From positions 62,001 through 126,000 of the forward strand of contig JARGFU010000008.1 of NCBI GenBank assembly GCA_029210625.1: a DNA stretch of 64,000 bases, written 5' to 3'. Numbering within the stretch: the stretch's first letter is position 1; each line of letters starts with the position of its first letter. The notes under the pieces are model-generated. The model ran no database searches. It saw only the letters and a list, made by a program, of their open reading frames with translations, and was not told the origin of the DNA. This document shows, piece by piece, positions 34,790 through 46,189 of the stretch. The stretch is from Deltaproteobacteria bacterium (GTDB lineage: Bacteria > Myxococcota > Myxococcia > SLRQ01). Made by a program: the position numbers and the translations under genes.

Positions 34790-35590
34790 ATGCGCACCAC
34801 GCTCCTCCTCTCGCTTACGGGCTGTCCAGAGGATCCTCCGCCAGGAGAGAGCTGCGGCACCCCGCTCTTCGGCCGCCCGGCGGCGAACACCGACCTGGGC
34901 CCGGAGCTGTGCAGCGCGGCCTGCGCCTGCCAGGCCGCCCTCTTCACCGCCGGCACGCCCGACGGGGTGACGATCGACGCGCTGGCGGCGACCACCCTCC
35001 TCGACGCCCCGGCGGTGCCCGAGCAGGACCCCTACGCCGCCGGGACGGCGCCCGCTTCGCTGGGCGACCTGGTCTGCGCGGTGCTGCCGGAGATCGGGCA
35101 GCCGGGCACCTACCGCGTGCGCTCGCTGCCCCTGGGCCTGGCCGGCACCGCGCTGGTCACCCACCACGACGCCTGCGGGCTCTGCTCGTCGCTGCAGGAC
35201 CTCTCGGTCTACATGCGCTACCCGGACCTCACCGAGCCGGTGCGCGAGTGCGGGCTGCGCTCGATGACCGGCACCGACGAGGAGGCCATCGCCTGCCTCG
35301 AGGCCCTCGGCTTCACCCGGCCCTGCGCGCGGATCTGGTTCTTCAACACCCGCAACACGCGCCGGGAATGCCTCGGCGAGTGCCTCCTCGCCCTCGACGA
35401 GCCCTACCACCTGCCCGACGGCAGCCTGAACGACGGCCTGCTCTGCGACGAGGAGAAGAGCGGCCCGGTCTTCAAGGCGGTCGCGGGCCGCACCCGCCGC
35501 AACACCGGCCTCGCCTCGGCCCTCTGCCGGCCCTGCGCCGAGGTGCGCCCCCTGGCTCACGACTACTCGGCCGTGATCGGAGAGAGGTAG
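34790..35590 (+). CDS. Cysteine-rich lipoprotein of unknown function
   Basis: 266 aa. A short signal with lipobox LTGC (Cys12) leads into a protein with about 20 cysteines in motifs such as CSAACACQ, CGLCSSLQDL, CLGECLL and CRPCAEV. Spacing is irregular, suggesting disulphide-stabilised extracellular structure rather than haem or Fe-S binding. I do not recognise the family. The segment CSSLQDLSVYMRYPDLTEP looks like a conserved core. It lies 23 nt after the NicO gene and 6 nt before an MBL hydrolase gene. Confidence 0.78.
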   Translation: MRTTLLLSLTGCPEDPPPGESCGTPLFGRPAANTDLGPELCSAACACQAALFTAGTPDGVTIDALAATTLLDAPAVPEQDPYAAGTAPASLGDLVCAVLPEIGQPGTYRVRSLPLGLAGTALVTHHDACGLCSSLQDLSVYMRYPDLTEPVRECGLRSMTGTDEEAIACLEALGFTRPCARIWFFNTRNTRRECLGECLLALDEPYHLPDGSLNDGLLCDEEKSGPVFKAVAGRTRRNTGLASALCRPCAEVRPLAHDYSAVIGER

Positions 35591-35596
35591 CGGGCC

Positions 35597-36445
35597 GTGC
35601 GGATCGTCCGGCGCCACCGGCACGGCGACGTCGAGGCCTACGAGCTGGGCTACTCCCACCTCGGGCAGCCCTTCATGACCGTGCGCTTCTACCGGGTCGG
35701 GGATCTGCTCATCGACAGCGGCCAGAGCCGGATGCAGCCGGAGGTCGTTGGGCTCGCCACCGAGAGGCCCTTCTCCCGCCTGCTCCTCACCCACCACCAC
35801 GAGGACCACTCGGGCAACGCCGCGGCGATCCAGGGAGCGACCGGCGCGCCGGTCCTCGGCCACCCCCTCTGCGCCGAGAAGCTGCGCGGCGGCTTCCGGA
35901 TCCTCCCCTACCAGGAGCTCGTCTGGGGGAGGGCGGCCCCCCTCGAGGTCGCGCCCCTGCCGGAGGTGGTGGAGGGCGAGGGCGTGCGCCTCGAGCCGAT
36001 CCACACGCCCGGCCACAGCAAGGACCTGACCATCTTCCTCGATCGGGAGCGGGGTCTGCTCTTCTCGGGCGACCTCTACCTGGCCGATCGCATCAAGTAC
36101 TTCCGCGCCGACGAGCGGATCGCCGATCAGATCCGCTCCCTGCGGCGCGCCGCCACCCTCGACTTCGAGGGCCTGCTCTGCGCCCACCGGCCGGTGGAGA
36201 CCGGCGGCCCCGAGCGCCTCCGGCGCAAGCTGGGCTTCCTTGAGGAGCTCGTGGGCGAGATCGCCCGCCTGCACGCCCGGGGCCTCGGTGCGCACGCCAT
36301 CCGGCGCGCCCTCCCCCAGGACGAGGTCTGGGGGACCGTCGCCTTCACCCTGGGCAACGTGGGCTTCATCCACCTCGTCCGCTCCACGCTCGCCGCCATC
36401 GAGGCGGGGGAGCTGGAGGGCGATCGGGTTCGCGACGCCCTCTGA
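35597..36445 (+). CDS. MBL-fold hydrolase
   Basis: 282 aa from a GTG preceded by AGAGAGG. Metallo-beta-lactamase fold with the metal motif HHHEDH (LLTHHHEDHSGN), the ligand His in IHTPGHSKDLTIF, SGDLYLADR with the bridging Asp, and a final His in CAHRPVE. The C-terminal 70 residues are helical. Glyoxalase II-like and LACTB2-like hydrolases share this plan. Substrate unknown. Probably co-transcribed with the two genes upstream. Confidence 0.87.
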   Translation: MRIVRRHRHGDVEAYELGYSHLGQPFMTVRFYRVGDLLIDSGQSRMQPEVVGLATERPFSRLLLTHHHEDHSGNAAAIQGATGAPVLGHPLCAEKLRGGFRILPYQELVWGRAAPLEVAPLPEVVEGEGVRLEPIHTPGHSKDLTIFLDRERGLLFSGDLYLADRIKYFRADERIADQIRSLRRAATLDFEGLLCAHRPVETGGPERLRRKLGFLEELVGEIARLHARGLGAHAIRRALPQDEVWGTVAFTLGNVGFIHLVRSTLAAIEAGELEGDRVRDAL

Positions 36446-36449
36446 AGGC

Positions 36450-37280
36450 CTACTGCAGGCCGTCGTCGCCGAGCACCTGCACGCTCACGCCCTTCGGGGG
36501 GGTGAACTCGAACTGCTTCGCGTCGAGGCCGGTGTTCAGCTTCGCCTTGGAGAAGATGATGTGGTTGGTGTTGCCCTGGGCGTCGAACACCGTGGACTCG
36601 AGGACCTGCCCGGTCTTCGGGTCGACCACGAAGCGCAGGGAGGCGAAGCCCGGCTGCGCCGTCTTCGGCACCAGCTTCAGCGTGTTCTCGGCCGCCAGGG
36701 TGATGTCGAACTCGTCGGCGAGCTTGCCCTTGCCCCAGAGGAAGGTGATCGAGCTCGAGAGCGAGTCGGGCTCGAAGTTCGGGCGCTTGATGACGCTGTG
36801 ATCCTCGGGGGAGTACATCCAGAGGGTCTCCCCGTCGACGATGAAGGCCTTGGGCCGGGGCTTCAGGTAGTCCCAGCGCATCAGGCCCGGCTTCTTGAAG
36901 GAGACCGTCCCGCTGCTCTTCGAGGTCCGGCCGAGGATCTTGTAGGTGTAGCGCTGCTCGAAGCTGGCCGTGAAGTCGGCGGTCTCCTCGTAGAAGGCCT
37001 GCACCTTCGCGGTGAGCGCCATCGCGGGCTCGGCGGCGTCCGGCGCGGCCTGGGGCCCAGGCGCGGTGACCGGGGCCGGCTTCTTCGGAGCCGGCTTCTT
37101 CGCCGGCTTCGCCGCGGCGGGCGCCTCGGGCTCGGCGGCGGCCTGGGCCAGGACCACCGGCGCGTGCTGGGCCGTGACGAGGATCACGGGCGAGGGCAGG
37201 GTCACGCTCACGGCCGAGGCGGCGAAGACCTGAGCCGCCACGAGGTTGAGGAGGGCGGTGGTGGTGCTGGCGGTGAACAT
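36450..37280 (-). CDS. lolA: Outer-membrane lipoprotein carrier LolA
   Basis: 276 aa from MFTASTTTAL, preceded by AGGAG. Ferries lipoproteins across the periplasm to the outer membrane, fitting the many lipoproteins here. Recognised by FYEETADFTASFEQRYT, SSGTVSFKKPGLMRWDY, FIVDGETLWMYSPEDHSV and the ending NTNHIIFSKAKLNTGLDAKQFEFTPP. Unusual for the family, about 60 Ala/Pro/Lys-rich residues (AKPAKKPAPKKPAP) lie between the signal peptide and the LolA domain; E. coli LolA is only 203 aa. Confidence 0.9.
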   Translation of the reverse strand: MFTASTTTALLNLVAAQVFAASAVSVTLPSPVILVTAQHAPVVLAQAAAEPEAPAAAKPAKKPAPKKPAPVTAPGPQAAPDAAEPAMALTAKVQAFYEETADFTASFEQRYTYKILGRTSKSSGTVSFKKPGLMRWDYLKPRPKAFIVDGETLWMYSPEDHSVIKRPNFEPDSLSSSITFLWGKGKLADEFDITLAAENTLKLVPKTAQPGFASLRFVVDPKTGQVLESTVFDAQGNTNHIIFSKAKLNTGLDAKQFEFTPPKGVSVQVLGDDGLQ

Positions 37281-37323
37281 GGGCGGCTCCTGTGCGCTGC
37301 CGGTGCGTATGGAGGGGCTGCGT

Positions 37324-39212
<1,889 letters not shown>

Positions 39213-39257
39213 CTAGCGTGAGGGCCGACCGGAGGATCCGATCGGCCCGATCGCAGC

Positions 39258-39521
39258 TTACGCCTCGGCGAGCGGCTGGACCGAGACCTGCTTCCGGTCC
39301 CGACCCTTGCGCTCGAAGGCCACGTGGCCGTCGATGAGAGCGAAGAGCGTGTGATCCCGACCCATCCCGACGTTCTTGCCGGGGTGAATCCGGGTGCCGC
39401 GCTGACGCACGATGATGTTGCCCGCCCGGACCTCCTCGCCGCCGTACTTCTTCACGCCGAGGAACTTGGGCTTGGAGTCGCGACCGTTCCGGGAGGAACC
39501 CTGTCCTTTTTTGTGAGCCAT
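39258..39521 (-). CDS. rpmA: 50S ribosomal protein L27
   Basis: 87 aa. A large-subunit protein whose N-terminal tail reaches the peptidyl-transferase centre. [18 protein letters not shown] and [19 protein letters not shown] are diagnostic, and there is no Firmicutes-type cleavable leader. It lies 3 nt after rplU. Confidence 0.97.
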   Translation of the reverse strand: MAHKKGQGSSRNGRDSKPKFLGVKKYGGEEVRAGNIIVRQRGTRIHPGKNVGMGRDHTLFALIDGHVAFERKGRDRKQVSVQPLAEA

Positions 39522-39524
39522 GGG

Positions 39525-39827
39525 TCAGGCCTCGATTCCGGTGATCTCGAGTTCGGTGAAGAGCTGACGGTGGCCCCGGATCTTGGACCAACCGTTCTTC
39601 CACTTCTTGAAGGAGATGACCCTCTTGTGCTTCGCCTCGCGCACGACCTTCGCCGTGACCTTGGCGCCGTCGACCAGCGGAGTGCCCACCTTGGGCTCGC
39701 TCCCGCCGATCATCAGCACGTCGAAGTCGAGGGTCGCGCCTGGCTCGGCGTCGATCTTCTCGACCCGCACCACGTCGCCCTTCTGGACGCGATACTGCTT
39801 TCCACCGGTGGCAATCACGGCGTACAT
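39525..39827 (-). CDS. rplU: 50S ribosomal protein L21
   Basis: 100 aa, the first gene of the L21-L27-ObgE-TrmH operon. MYAVIATGGKQYRVQKGD and the C-terminal RHRQ-type segment (SKIRGHRQLFTELEITGI) identify it. The start is preceded by TAGGAGC. The upstream leader of about 95 nt holds a hairpin. Confidence 0.97.
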   Translation of the reverse strand: MYAVIATGGKQYRVQKGDVVRVEKIDAEPGATLDFDVLMIGGSEPKVGTPLVDGAKVTAKVVREAKHKRVISFKKWKNGWSKIRGHRQLFTELEITGIEA

Positions 39828-39879
39828 CTCGATGCTCCTAACGAAAGATACTGCTGAAAACGTGGTTTCACCCCGCCGG

Positions 39880-39951
39880 ATGAGCCCGAGGGCTTCATTC
39901 CCCGACGGCGCAAGGAGGCGGAAATTAGGCGGATGCCCCCCTCCCTGTCAA
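39880..39951 (-). promoter_or_regulatory. Likely sigma-70 promoter and leader hairpin of rplU operon
   Basis: Read on the minus strand, TTGACA (39946-39951) is a perfect -35 box. It lies 18 nt before TAATTT (39922-39927), a weak -10 box, about 95 nt upstream of rplU. The -35 overlaps the stop codon of the multiheme cytochrome gene. In the leader, segments at 39880-39898 can pair as ATGAGCCC with GGGCTTCAT (one bulge). It may regulate ribosomal protein expression; this is inference. Confidence 0.5.
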
Positions 39952-41885
39952 GGATCGGGATCGAGGATCGTCGCCGCCTCTCCCAGGAGGGCCCGCGCCC
40001 GGGCCGGCCCGTGGACGCCCGCGGCCCGATCCGCCGCCACCAGCCCGGCCAGGTGCTGGGCCCGCGCCCGGTCCGGATCGGCCGGGAGGCGCCAGGGGAG
40101 GTGCTCCCCGCCCGGGGGCGCCGGCTGTCCCAGGAGGCGCAGGGCCTCCCTCCGGAGGGTGGCGCTCGGGTCGGGCGGGAGCCCCTCCTCGTGACATTCG
40201 ACGCAAACCTTTGAATTAACTTTGAAATCCTTGAGGGGGTGGCAGCCGAGGCAGGCTCCGGGGACCTCCCGGTGGGGGTTCTCCTCGCTGCCTCCATAAT
40301 AGAGGTCGGCCACGCTGCTCCGGGGAGCCCCCTCGTCCGGGGGCGCGGCGTGGCAGGGCAGGCAGACCCGGACCTCCTCCGGCGGCGCCTCGATCCGCAG
40401 GTGGGGCGGGATCGGGGGCTGGCGCAGGCCGAAGGGGCCGGCGTCCTCCCGGTGGGGGGCGTGACAGGCCGCGCAGGCGATCCCCGCCGGGCCGGGCTGG
40501 GCCTCGCCCTCCGGGACCACCGGGCGGGAGAGATCGCCGATCGACTCCAGGAAGCCGCCGGTGGTGTGGCAGCGGGCGCAGGGCCCCCGCCGGGTCTCGG
40601 GCCGAAGGTCGGCGCGGCTCATGGCGCCCTGCCGCCACCGCTCGACCAGCCCGTAGCGGGGCGGCGCGTCGTGGCAGGTGGCGCAGACCGACGAGCGCAG
40701 GATCACCCAGCTCGAGCGGTGGTCCGGCAGGCTGCCCGGCCCATGACAGGGGGTGCAGCCGATCCCCGCCACCCGCCGCAGATCCCGGGGGAGGCTCTCC
40801 CAGGTGCCGGGCGCGCCCCGCTCGGGCAGGGCGAAGCCGAGCTCGCGCGCGACGTGGAGCGCGCCGCCATCCGGGAGGCCGGGCTCGGAGGTCCCGTGGC
40901 AGGCGATCGCGCAGCGCGGATCGAAGTCGGGGCCGAGCTCCCCCTCGAGGCCCCGCCGGCCGATGGTGCTCATGGCCCCGCGGGCGAACGCGCGCGCCTC
41001 GGCCGGGTGGCAGTCGGCGCGCCCGCAGTCCATCCGGGTGCGATCGTGGCGGCGGGCCGAGAGCTGCAGCTCGCTCCCGTCCGGGCGGCGCAGGAAGTAG
41101 CGCCCCGGCACCGTGGGCCGGAAGGTGGCGCGCCCCCCGGTGGCGGGCGCGGCGGGCGAGAGGGCCTCCTCTCCTCCGGCCGGGATCCGCGCCGGCGCGA
41201 GGTCGGCCTCCGCGAGCGCCACCGACTGCCCGAGGGCCACCGCGGGGAAGCCCGTCGCCCGGGGCCAGGCGTCGATCCGCAGCGAGCGCTCGTAGCTCGC
41301 CTTGCCGGCCAGGAAGCGCCCCCGCAGCTCCAGCCCGACCGCCTGCGCGGGCGAGCGCGGCACGACGCCACCCTCGGGGGCGGGCGGGGGCAGCGGCTCG
41401 ACGAGGGCGACGGGGACGCGCCGGCCCTCCTCCTGCGTCGGATGGACGCGCTCCTCCCCGGCGGCGACGCGCCACTCGAGGCGCCCCTCTCCGGCCTCGG
41501 GGCAGCGGTCGGGGAGGTGGACCTCCCCCCGCAGCGCGCCGAGCACGCGCCGCGCTCCCCCCGCGCCATGGCGACCCTGGAGCTCGACCGGCAGGAGCTT
41601 GCCGCAGCCGGGCGCCTCCAGCTCGACCGGGCAGGCCCCGGGCAGCTCGAGGCGCACCCGGCGCCCCTGCCCCTCGGGCAGCACCTGGAGGAGGCGCTGA
41701 CCGGGAGGCGCGCCGGGGATCGCCCTCATCGCCCCGGCCGGCGCCCAGCGCAGCGCGCCGAGCTCGAGGCCCGCGCCCGGCTCTCCCTTCACCCAGATCA
41801 GGGCGCAGGGCTTCTTGCTCGCCGGATCGGCGCAGGCGCCCAGCAGGAGGACGAGGCCGATCGCGATCGCGCGCCCGACGCTCAC
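39948..41885 (-). CDS. Multiheme c-type cytochrome lipoprotein
   Basis: 645 aa from a GTG at 41883-41885 that overlaps the upstream stop (GTGA). A lipoprotein signal (IAIGLVLLLGAC) precedes a 280-residue beta-rich region without haem motifs. The C-terminal half has seven CxxCH motifs: CTPCH, CATCH, CARCH, CAACH, CLPCH, CLGCH and CVECH. Two wider variants, CxxxxCH (CGRADCH) and CxxxCH (CAIACH), lie before them, so up to nine haems are possible. It is probably an outer-membrane or periplasmic electron carrier. Its operon contains two more Cys-rich lipoproteins. Confidence 0.85.
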   Translation of the reverse strand: MSVGRAIAIGLVLLLGACADPASKKPCALIWVKGEPGAGLELGALRWAPAGAMRAIPGAPPGQRLLQVLPEGQGRRVRLELPGACPVELEAPGCGKLLPVELQGRHGAGGARRVLGALRGEVHLPDRCPEAGEGRLEWRVAAGEERVHPTQEEGRRVPVALVEPLPPPAPEGGVVPRSPAQAVGLELRGRFLAGKASYERSLRIDAWPRATGFPAVALGQSVALAEADLAPARIPAGGEEALSPAAPATGGRATFRPTVPGRYFLRRPDGSELQLSARRHDRTRMDCGRADCHPAEARAFARGAMSTIGRRGLEGELGPDFDPRCAIACHGTSEPGLPDGGALHVARELGFALPERGAPGTWESLPRDLRRVAGIGCTPCHGPGSLPDHRSSWVILRSSVCATCHDAPPRYGLVERWRQGAMSRADLRPETRRGPCARCHTTGGFLESIGDLSRPVVPEGEAQPGPAGIACAACHAPHREDAGPFGLRQPPIPPHLRIEAPPEEVRVCLPCHAAPPDEGAPRSSVADLYYGGSEENPHREVPGACLGCHPLKDFKVNSKVCVECHEEGLPPDPSATLRREALRLLGQPAPPGGEHLPWRLPADPDRARAQHLAGLVAADRAAGVHGPARARALLGEAATILDPDP

Positions 41886-42645
41886 GGGGCCCCCTCCTCG
41901 CACTGGCCCAGGCGGCAGGCGCCGCCGCCGCAGTCGCGGGAGGTCCAGCAGGTGGGCGCCGGCGCCCGGGGCGGCAGGCAGTGGCCCGAGAGGCAGGCGG
42001 TGGCCTCCGGGCACTCGGTCTGGGCGGCGCAGGCCTGGCCCACGCGCGGCGCGCCCTCCGGACCCGGGGACACGCAGGCCCGGGGCTCCCCCGGCGCGAG
42101 GGTGAAGCGGCAGACGAGGTCGCCGGCCTCGTGGCCGGGCGGGAGATCGGGCGAGAGGTCCACGCAGATCCGCGGGTCTCCTCCGCAGCGCCAGGCGGGG
42201 TCGGGGGGGCCGGCGATCACCCCGGCGCTCTCGCCGTGGTGGCGGCAGATCACCACCCCCGCGGTCTCGGTGCACTCCCACTCCCCGTCGTCCGGGCGGC
42301 GAGGGTGAACGCGGCGACAGCCCCCTCCTGCCTGGCATCTCCAGGGACCGGCGCCCACCGCGCGCGGCCGACAGCGGCGGGCCTCACCCGCTCCCCAGCA
42401 GCGCCAGCCTCCGGGGACGTCGAGGGGAGGCACCGCTCGCGGCAGGAGGCGGGGCGGCCTTCCCTCCGCGGGCCAGCAGACCCGCAGCCCGGCGACGTCC
42501 AGGCAGTCGTCCGCGCCGTCGGCGAGGGAGGGGGCGGGCAGGGAGAGGCCCGGGCCGAAGCCCGGGGGTCCCGGAGCAGAGGGGCCGGCGCCGCGGCAGG
42601 CCCCCAGCCCGAAGAGGACGACGAGGAGGGACGACCTGAAGAGAC

Positions 42646-42655
<10 letters not shown>
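41882..42655 (-). CDS. Cysteine-rich lipoprotein in cytochrome operon
   Basis: 257 aa from a GTG at 42653-42655, which lies 10 nt inside the end of the upstream gene. The signal ends in lipobox LGAC. It has more than 15 cysteines, many in paired WxCxxxxxARRC or C(x)nWECTETAGVVICR units. Near the C-terminus EGF-like or ASPIC-like segments (CAAQTECPEATACLSGHC; CWTSRDCGGGACRLGQC) resemble the Cys-rich repeats of myxobacterial surface proteins. No haem motif. Function unknown; a surface partner of the cytochrome is plausible. Confidence 0.72.
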
Positions 42656-43836
<1,181 letters not shown>

Positions 43837-43998
43837 CGTCACCCTCGCTCCTCTCGCGTTGCCGCCCCTTTTCGAACGCCTTCAAACTAGCACCCGGCGC
43901 GCCGCCCCGGGAGACGGCGGGCACCCGCGGCCGGGGAGACGTAAGGGCCCTTCCGCGGGCCTCTCCCGCAGCCTCTCTTTCGTACTACTTTCTTGGCC

Positions 43999-44709
43999 AT
44001 GCCCTGGAAGACCTCTCCTCCCCGCTGGCTGCTGGCCACCGGACTGCTCGCGGCGCTGCTCCTGCCGCGCGCCGGACGGGCCGCCACCCCCACCCTCCTC
44101 GGCGAGGCCCTCCGCCTCGGCCCGGCGACCTACCAGAGCGAGGAGGCCGGCGCGCCGGCCGAGCCGGAGGCCAGCCCCGCGCCGGCGCCCGAGGCGGCGC
44201 CGGAGGAGACGCCCCCGGCCGCCGCGCCGGAGGCCGCGACCGAGGAGCCGCCCGCGCCCGAGGCCGCCACCGCCGTGGCCGCGCCGGCCCCCGAGGCGCC
44301 CGCCGCCGCGAGCGCCCGCGTGAAGCGACCCTGGGCCCACGAGCTGGTGGCGGGCCTGATCGCCGGCTCCCTGAGCCTGCCGACCACCGCGATCATCAGC
44401 GGCGCCATCGGCCGGGGACCCGGCAACCTCCTGGCCGCGGCCCTCCCCGCCGCCCTCCTCTACCTGGCGCTCCCGCCGCTGGCCGTGACCTTCGCCTCCT
44501 ACGGGGTGGGCCTCTTCTTCTCCGACCGGGAGATCGGCTGGTCGCCCGCCTTCTGGCTGGCCCTGGGGGTGCAGGTGCTCGGCTTCGCCCTCACCGCTCT
44601 CTCGGGCTTCAACACCCAGCGGGCGAACGATCTGGTGGCCATCACCGCGGTCCACACCCTGGCGCTGGGGGCGGTCGTCACCCTCACCCTCCCCTGGGGG
44701 AAGCCATGA
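43999..44709 (+). CDS. Membrane protein with Ala/Pro/Glu-rich linker
   Basis: 236 aa from MPWKTSPP. A signal-like first helix (WLLATGLLAALLLPRAGRA) leads to about 75 residues of Ala, Pro and Glu (PEAAPEETPPAAAPEA). After HELVAGLIAGSLSLPTTAII come four hydrophobic segments to the end. The extended linker would lie in the periplasm if the signal is cleaved. I do not recognise the family. It overlaps the next gene by 4 nt (ATGA). Confidence 0.7.
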   Translation: MPWKTSPPRWLLATGLLAALLLPRAGRAATPTLLGEALRLGPATYQSEEAGAPAEPEASPAPAPEAAPEETPPAAAPEAATEEPPAPEAATAVAAPAPEAPAAASARVKRPWAHELVAGLIAGSLSLPTTAIISGAIGRGPGNLLAAALPAALLYLALPPLAVTFASYGVGLFFSDREIGWSPAFWLALGVQVLGFALTALSGFNTQRANDLVAITAVHTLALGAVVTLTLPWGKP

Positions 44710-45866
44710 GCCGCGCCCCTCGCGTCGCCCTCCTCCTCTCGGTGCTCGCGCTCCTCGGCGCCGGGGAGGCGCGCGCCCAGAGCTGCCCGAGCCGCGCCTT
44801 CTACCCCACCGACGTCTGGTCCTCGCGGGCCGGCCTGGTCGAGAGCTCGCGCGCCGCCGAGATCGCCGCGCTCGAGGACTACGCCTTCACCCTCCAGGGC
44901 GAGGACGCCGAGCGCCTCGGCCCCCGCACCGACGCGGTGCTGATCGTCCAGGGCGGCGAGATCGTCTACGAGCACTACGCCCGGGGCTGGACCTACCAGA
45001 TGCCCCACCTGGCCTGGTCGGTCACCAAGTCCACCATGAGCGCGCTGACGGGCATCGCCGTGGGCAGCGGCCTCCTGAACCTCAACGACTCGATCTGCAT
45101 CCACGTCGAGCCGGCCCTCGAGGAGCTCTGCGACGTCACCGTGCAGGATCTCCTCGAGTTCGCCAGCGGCATCGACTGGAAGGAGACCTACGAGAACGAG
45201 TCGAACCAGCAGTCCTCGGTCCTCGCCATGCTCTACGGCGAGGGCCGGGAGGACGTGGTGCGCTTCATCACCTCCCACCCGCTGCGGCACCCCCCCGGCG
45301 AGACCTACACCTACTCCTCGGGGGACACGACGCTCCTCGCGGGCGTGCTCGCTTCGGCCTTCGAGCCCCTCCACGGCCGCGAGTGGCCCCACGCCCTGCT
45401 CTACGAGCGCCTCGGGATGCGGACGGCGGTGCTCGAGCGCGACGCCCGGGGCGTCCCCATCGGCTCCAGCTACCTCTACGCCACCGCCCGCGACCTGGCC
45501 CGCTTCGGCCTCTTCGCCCTCGACGACGGCTGCTGGGAGGGCGCCCGCCTGCTGCCCGTCGGCTGGATGGACAGCTCGACCACCGTCTCCCGTCCCTTCG
45601 AGAACGATCCCCGGGAGACCGGCGAGACCGACGTGCAGGGCTGGCAGTGGTGGCTCAACCAGCCGGTGCCGGCGCAGGAGGTGAGCACGCCCTACCCCGC
45701 CCTGCCCGAGGACGCCTTCATGGCCAACGGCCACTGGGGTCAGCAGATCGTGATCATCCCCTCGCTGGACATGGTGATCGTCCGGGTGGCCGACGACCGG
45801 GACGGCAGCTTCGAGCGCAACACCTTCTTCGAGCTGGCCCTCGCCGTGGGGAGGGAGACGCCATGA
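44706..45866 (+). CDS. Serine hydrolase, beta-lactamase/class C esterase family
   Basis: 386 aa with a cleavable signal peptide (LLLSVLALLGAGEARA). Beta-lactamase fold with the nucleophile motif SVTKST (SxxK), YSSGDT (YxS/N), and NGHWGQQIVI in place of KTG (HxG form seen in class C-type esterases and 6-aminohexanoate dimer hydrolases). It is therefore more likely an esterase or amidase than an antibiotic-resistance enzyme. Overlaps neighbours on both sides by 4 nt, suggesting an operon of envelope proteins. Confidence 0.87.
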   Translation: MSRAPRVALLLSVLALLGAGEARAQSCPSRAFYPTDVWSSRAGLVESSRAAEIAALEDYAFTLQGEDAERLGPRTDAVLIVQGGEIVYEHYARGWTYQMPHLAWSVTKSTMSALTGIAVGSGLLNLNDSICIHVEPALEELCDVTVQDLLEFASGIDWKETYENESNQQSSVLAMLYGEGREDVVRFITSHPLRHPPGETYTYSSGDTTLLAGVLASAFEPLHGREWPHALLYERLGMRTAVLERDARGVPIGSSYLYATARDLARFGLFALDDGCWEGARLLPVGWMDSSTTVSRPFENDPRETGETDVQGWQWWLNQPVPAQEVSTPYPALPEDAFMANGHWGQQIVIIPSLDMVIVRVADDRDGSFERNTFFELALAVGRETP

Positions 45867-46189
45867 AGCGCCTGCTTCTCCTCCTCGGCCTCGCCGCCCT
45901 CACCTCGGGCGCCGCCGCCTGCGGTGACGACCACCCGCGGCCCTACGCCAACAACGACCTCGAGCTGATCACCGCCTACACCGCGAAGGAGGTCTGCTCC
46001 TGCCGCTTCGTGATGAACCAGACGGCCGAGTACTGCCAGGCCTGGACCAAGGCCAGCCCGCCGGTCGCCACCTTCCGGGTGGACGAGAAGCACAAGGTCG
46101 TCTCGGCGGCCGCCCTCGGCCTCTGGAGCGGCCGCGCCCGGTGGATCTCCGCCACCGAGGGCTGCCGCCTGGAGCGCGCCAGTGAGTAG
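45863..46189 (+). CDS. Small lipoprotein of unknown function
   Basis: 108 aa. Lipoprotein signal KRLLLLLGLAALTSGAAAC, then about 88 residues with four further cysteines (CSC, YCQAW, GCRLE), which could form two disulphides. No family recognised. The ATG overlaps the upstream stop (ATGA), and the aminotransferase gene starts 8 nt before its end. Confidence 0.75.
   Translation: MKRLLLLLGLAALTSGAAACGDDHPRPYANNDLELITAYTAKEVCSCRFVMNQTAEYCQAWTKASPPVATFRVDEKHKVVSAAALGLWSGRARWISATEGCRLERASE

Noticed and set aside
44706-45866. Antibiotic-resistance beta-lactamase
   Set aside because: SxxK and YSS are present, but HWG replaces KTG, and neighbours are envelope proteins, so a class C-type esterase is more likely.
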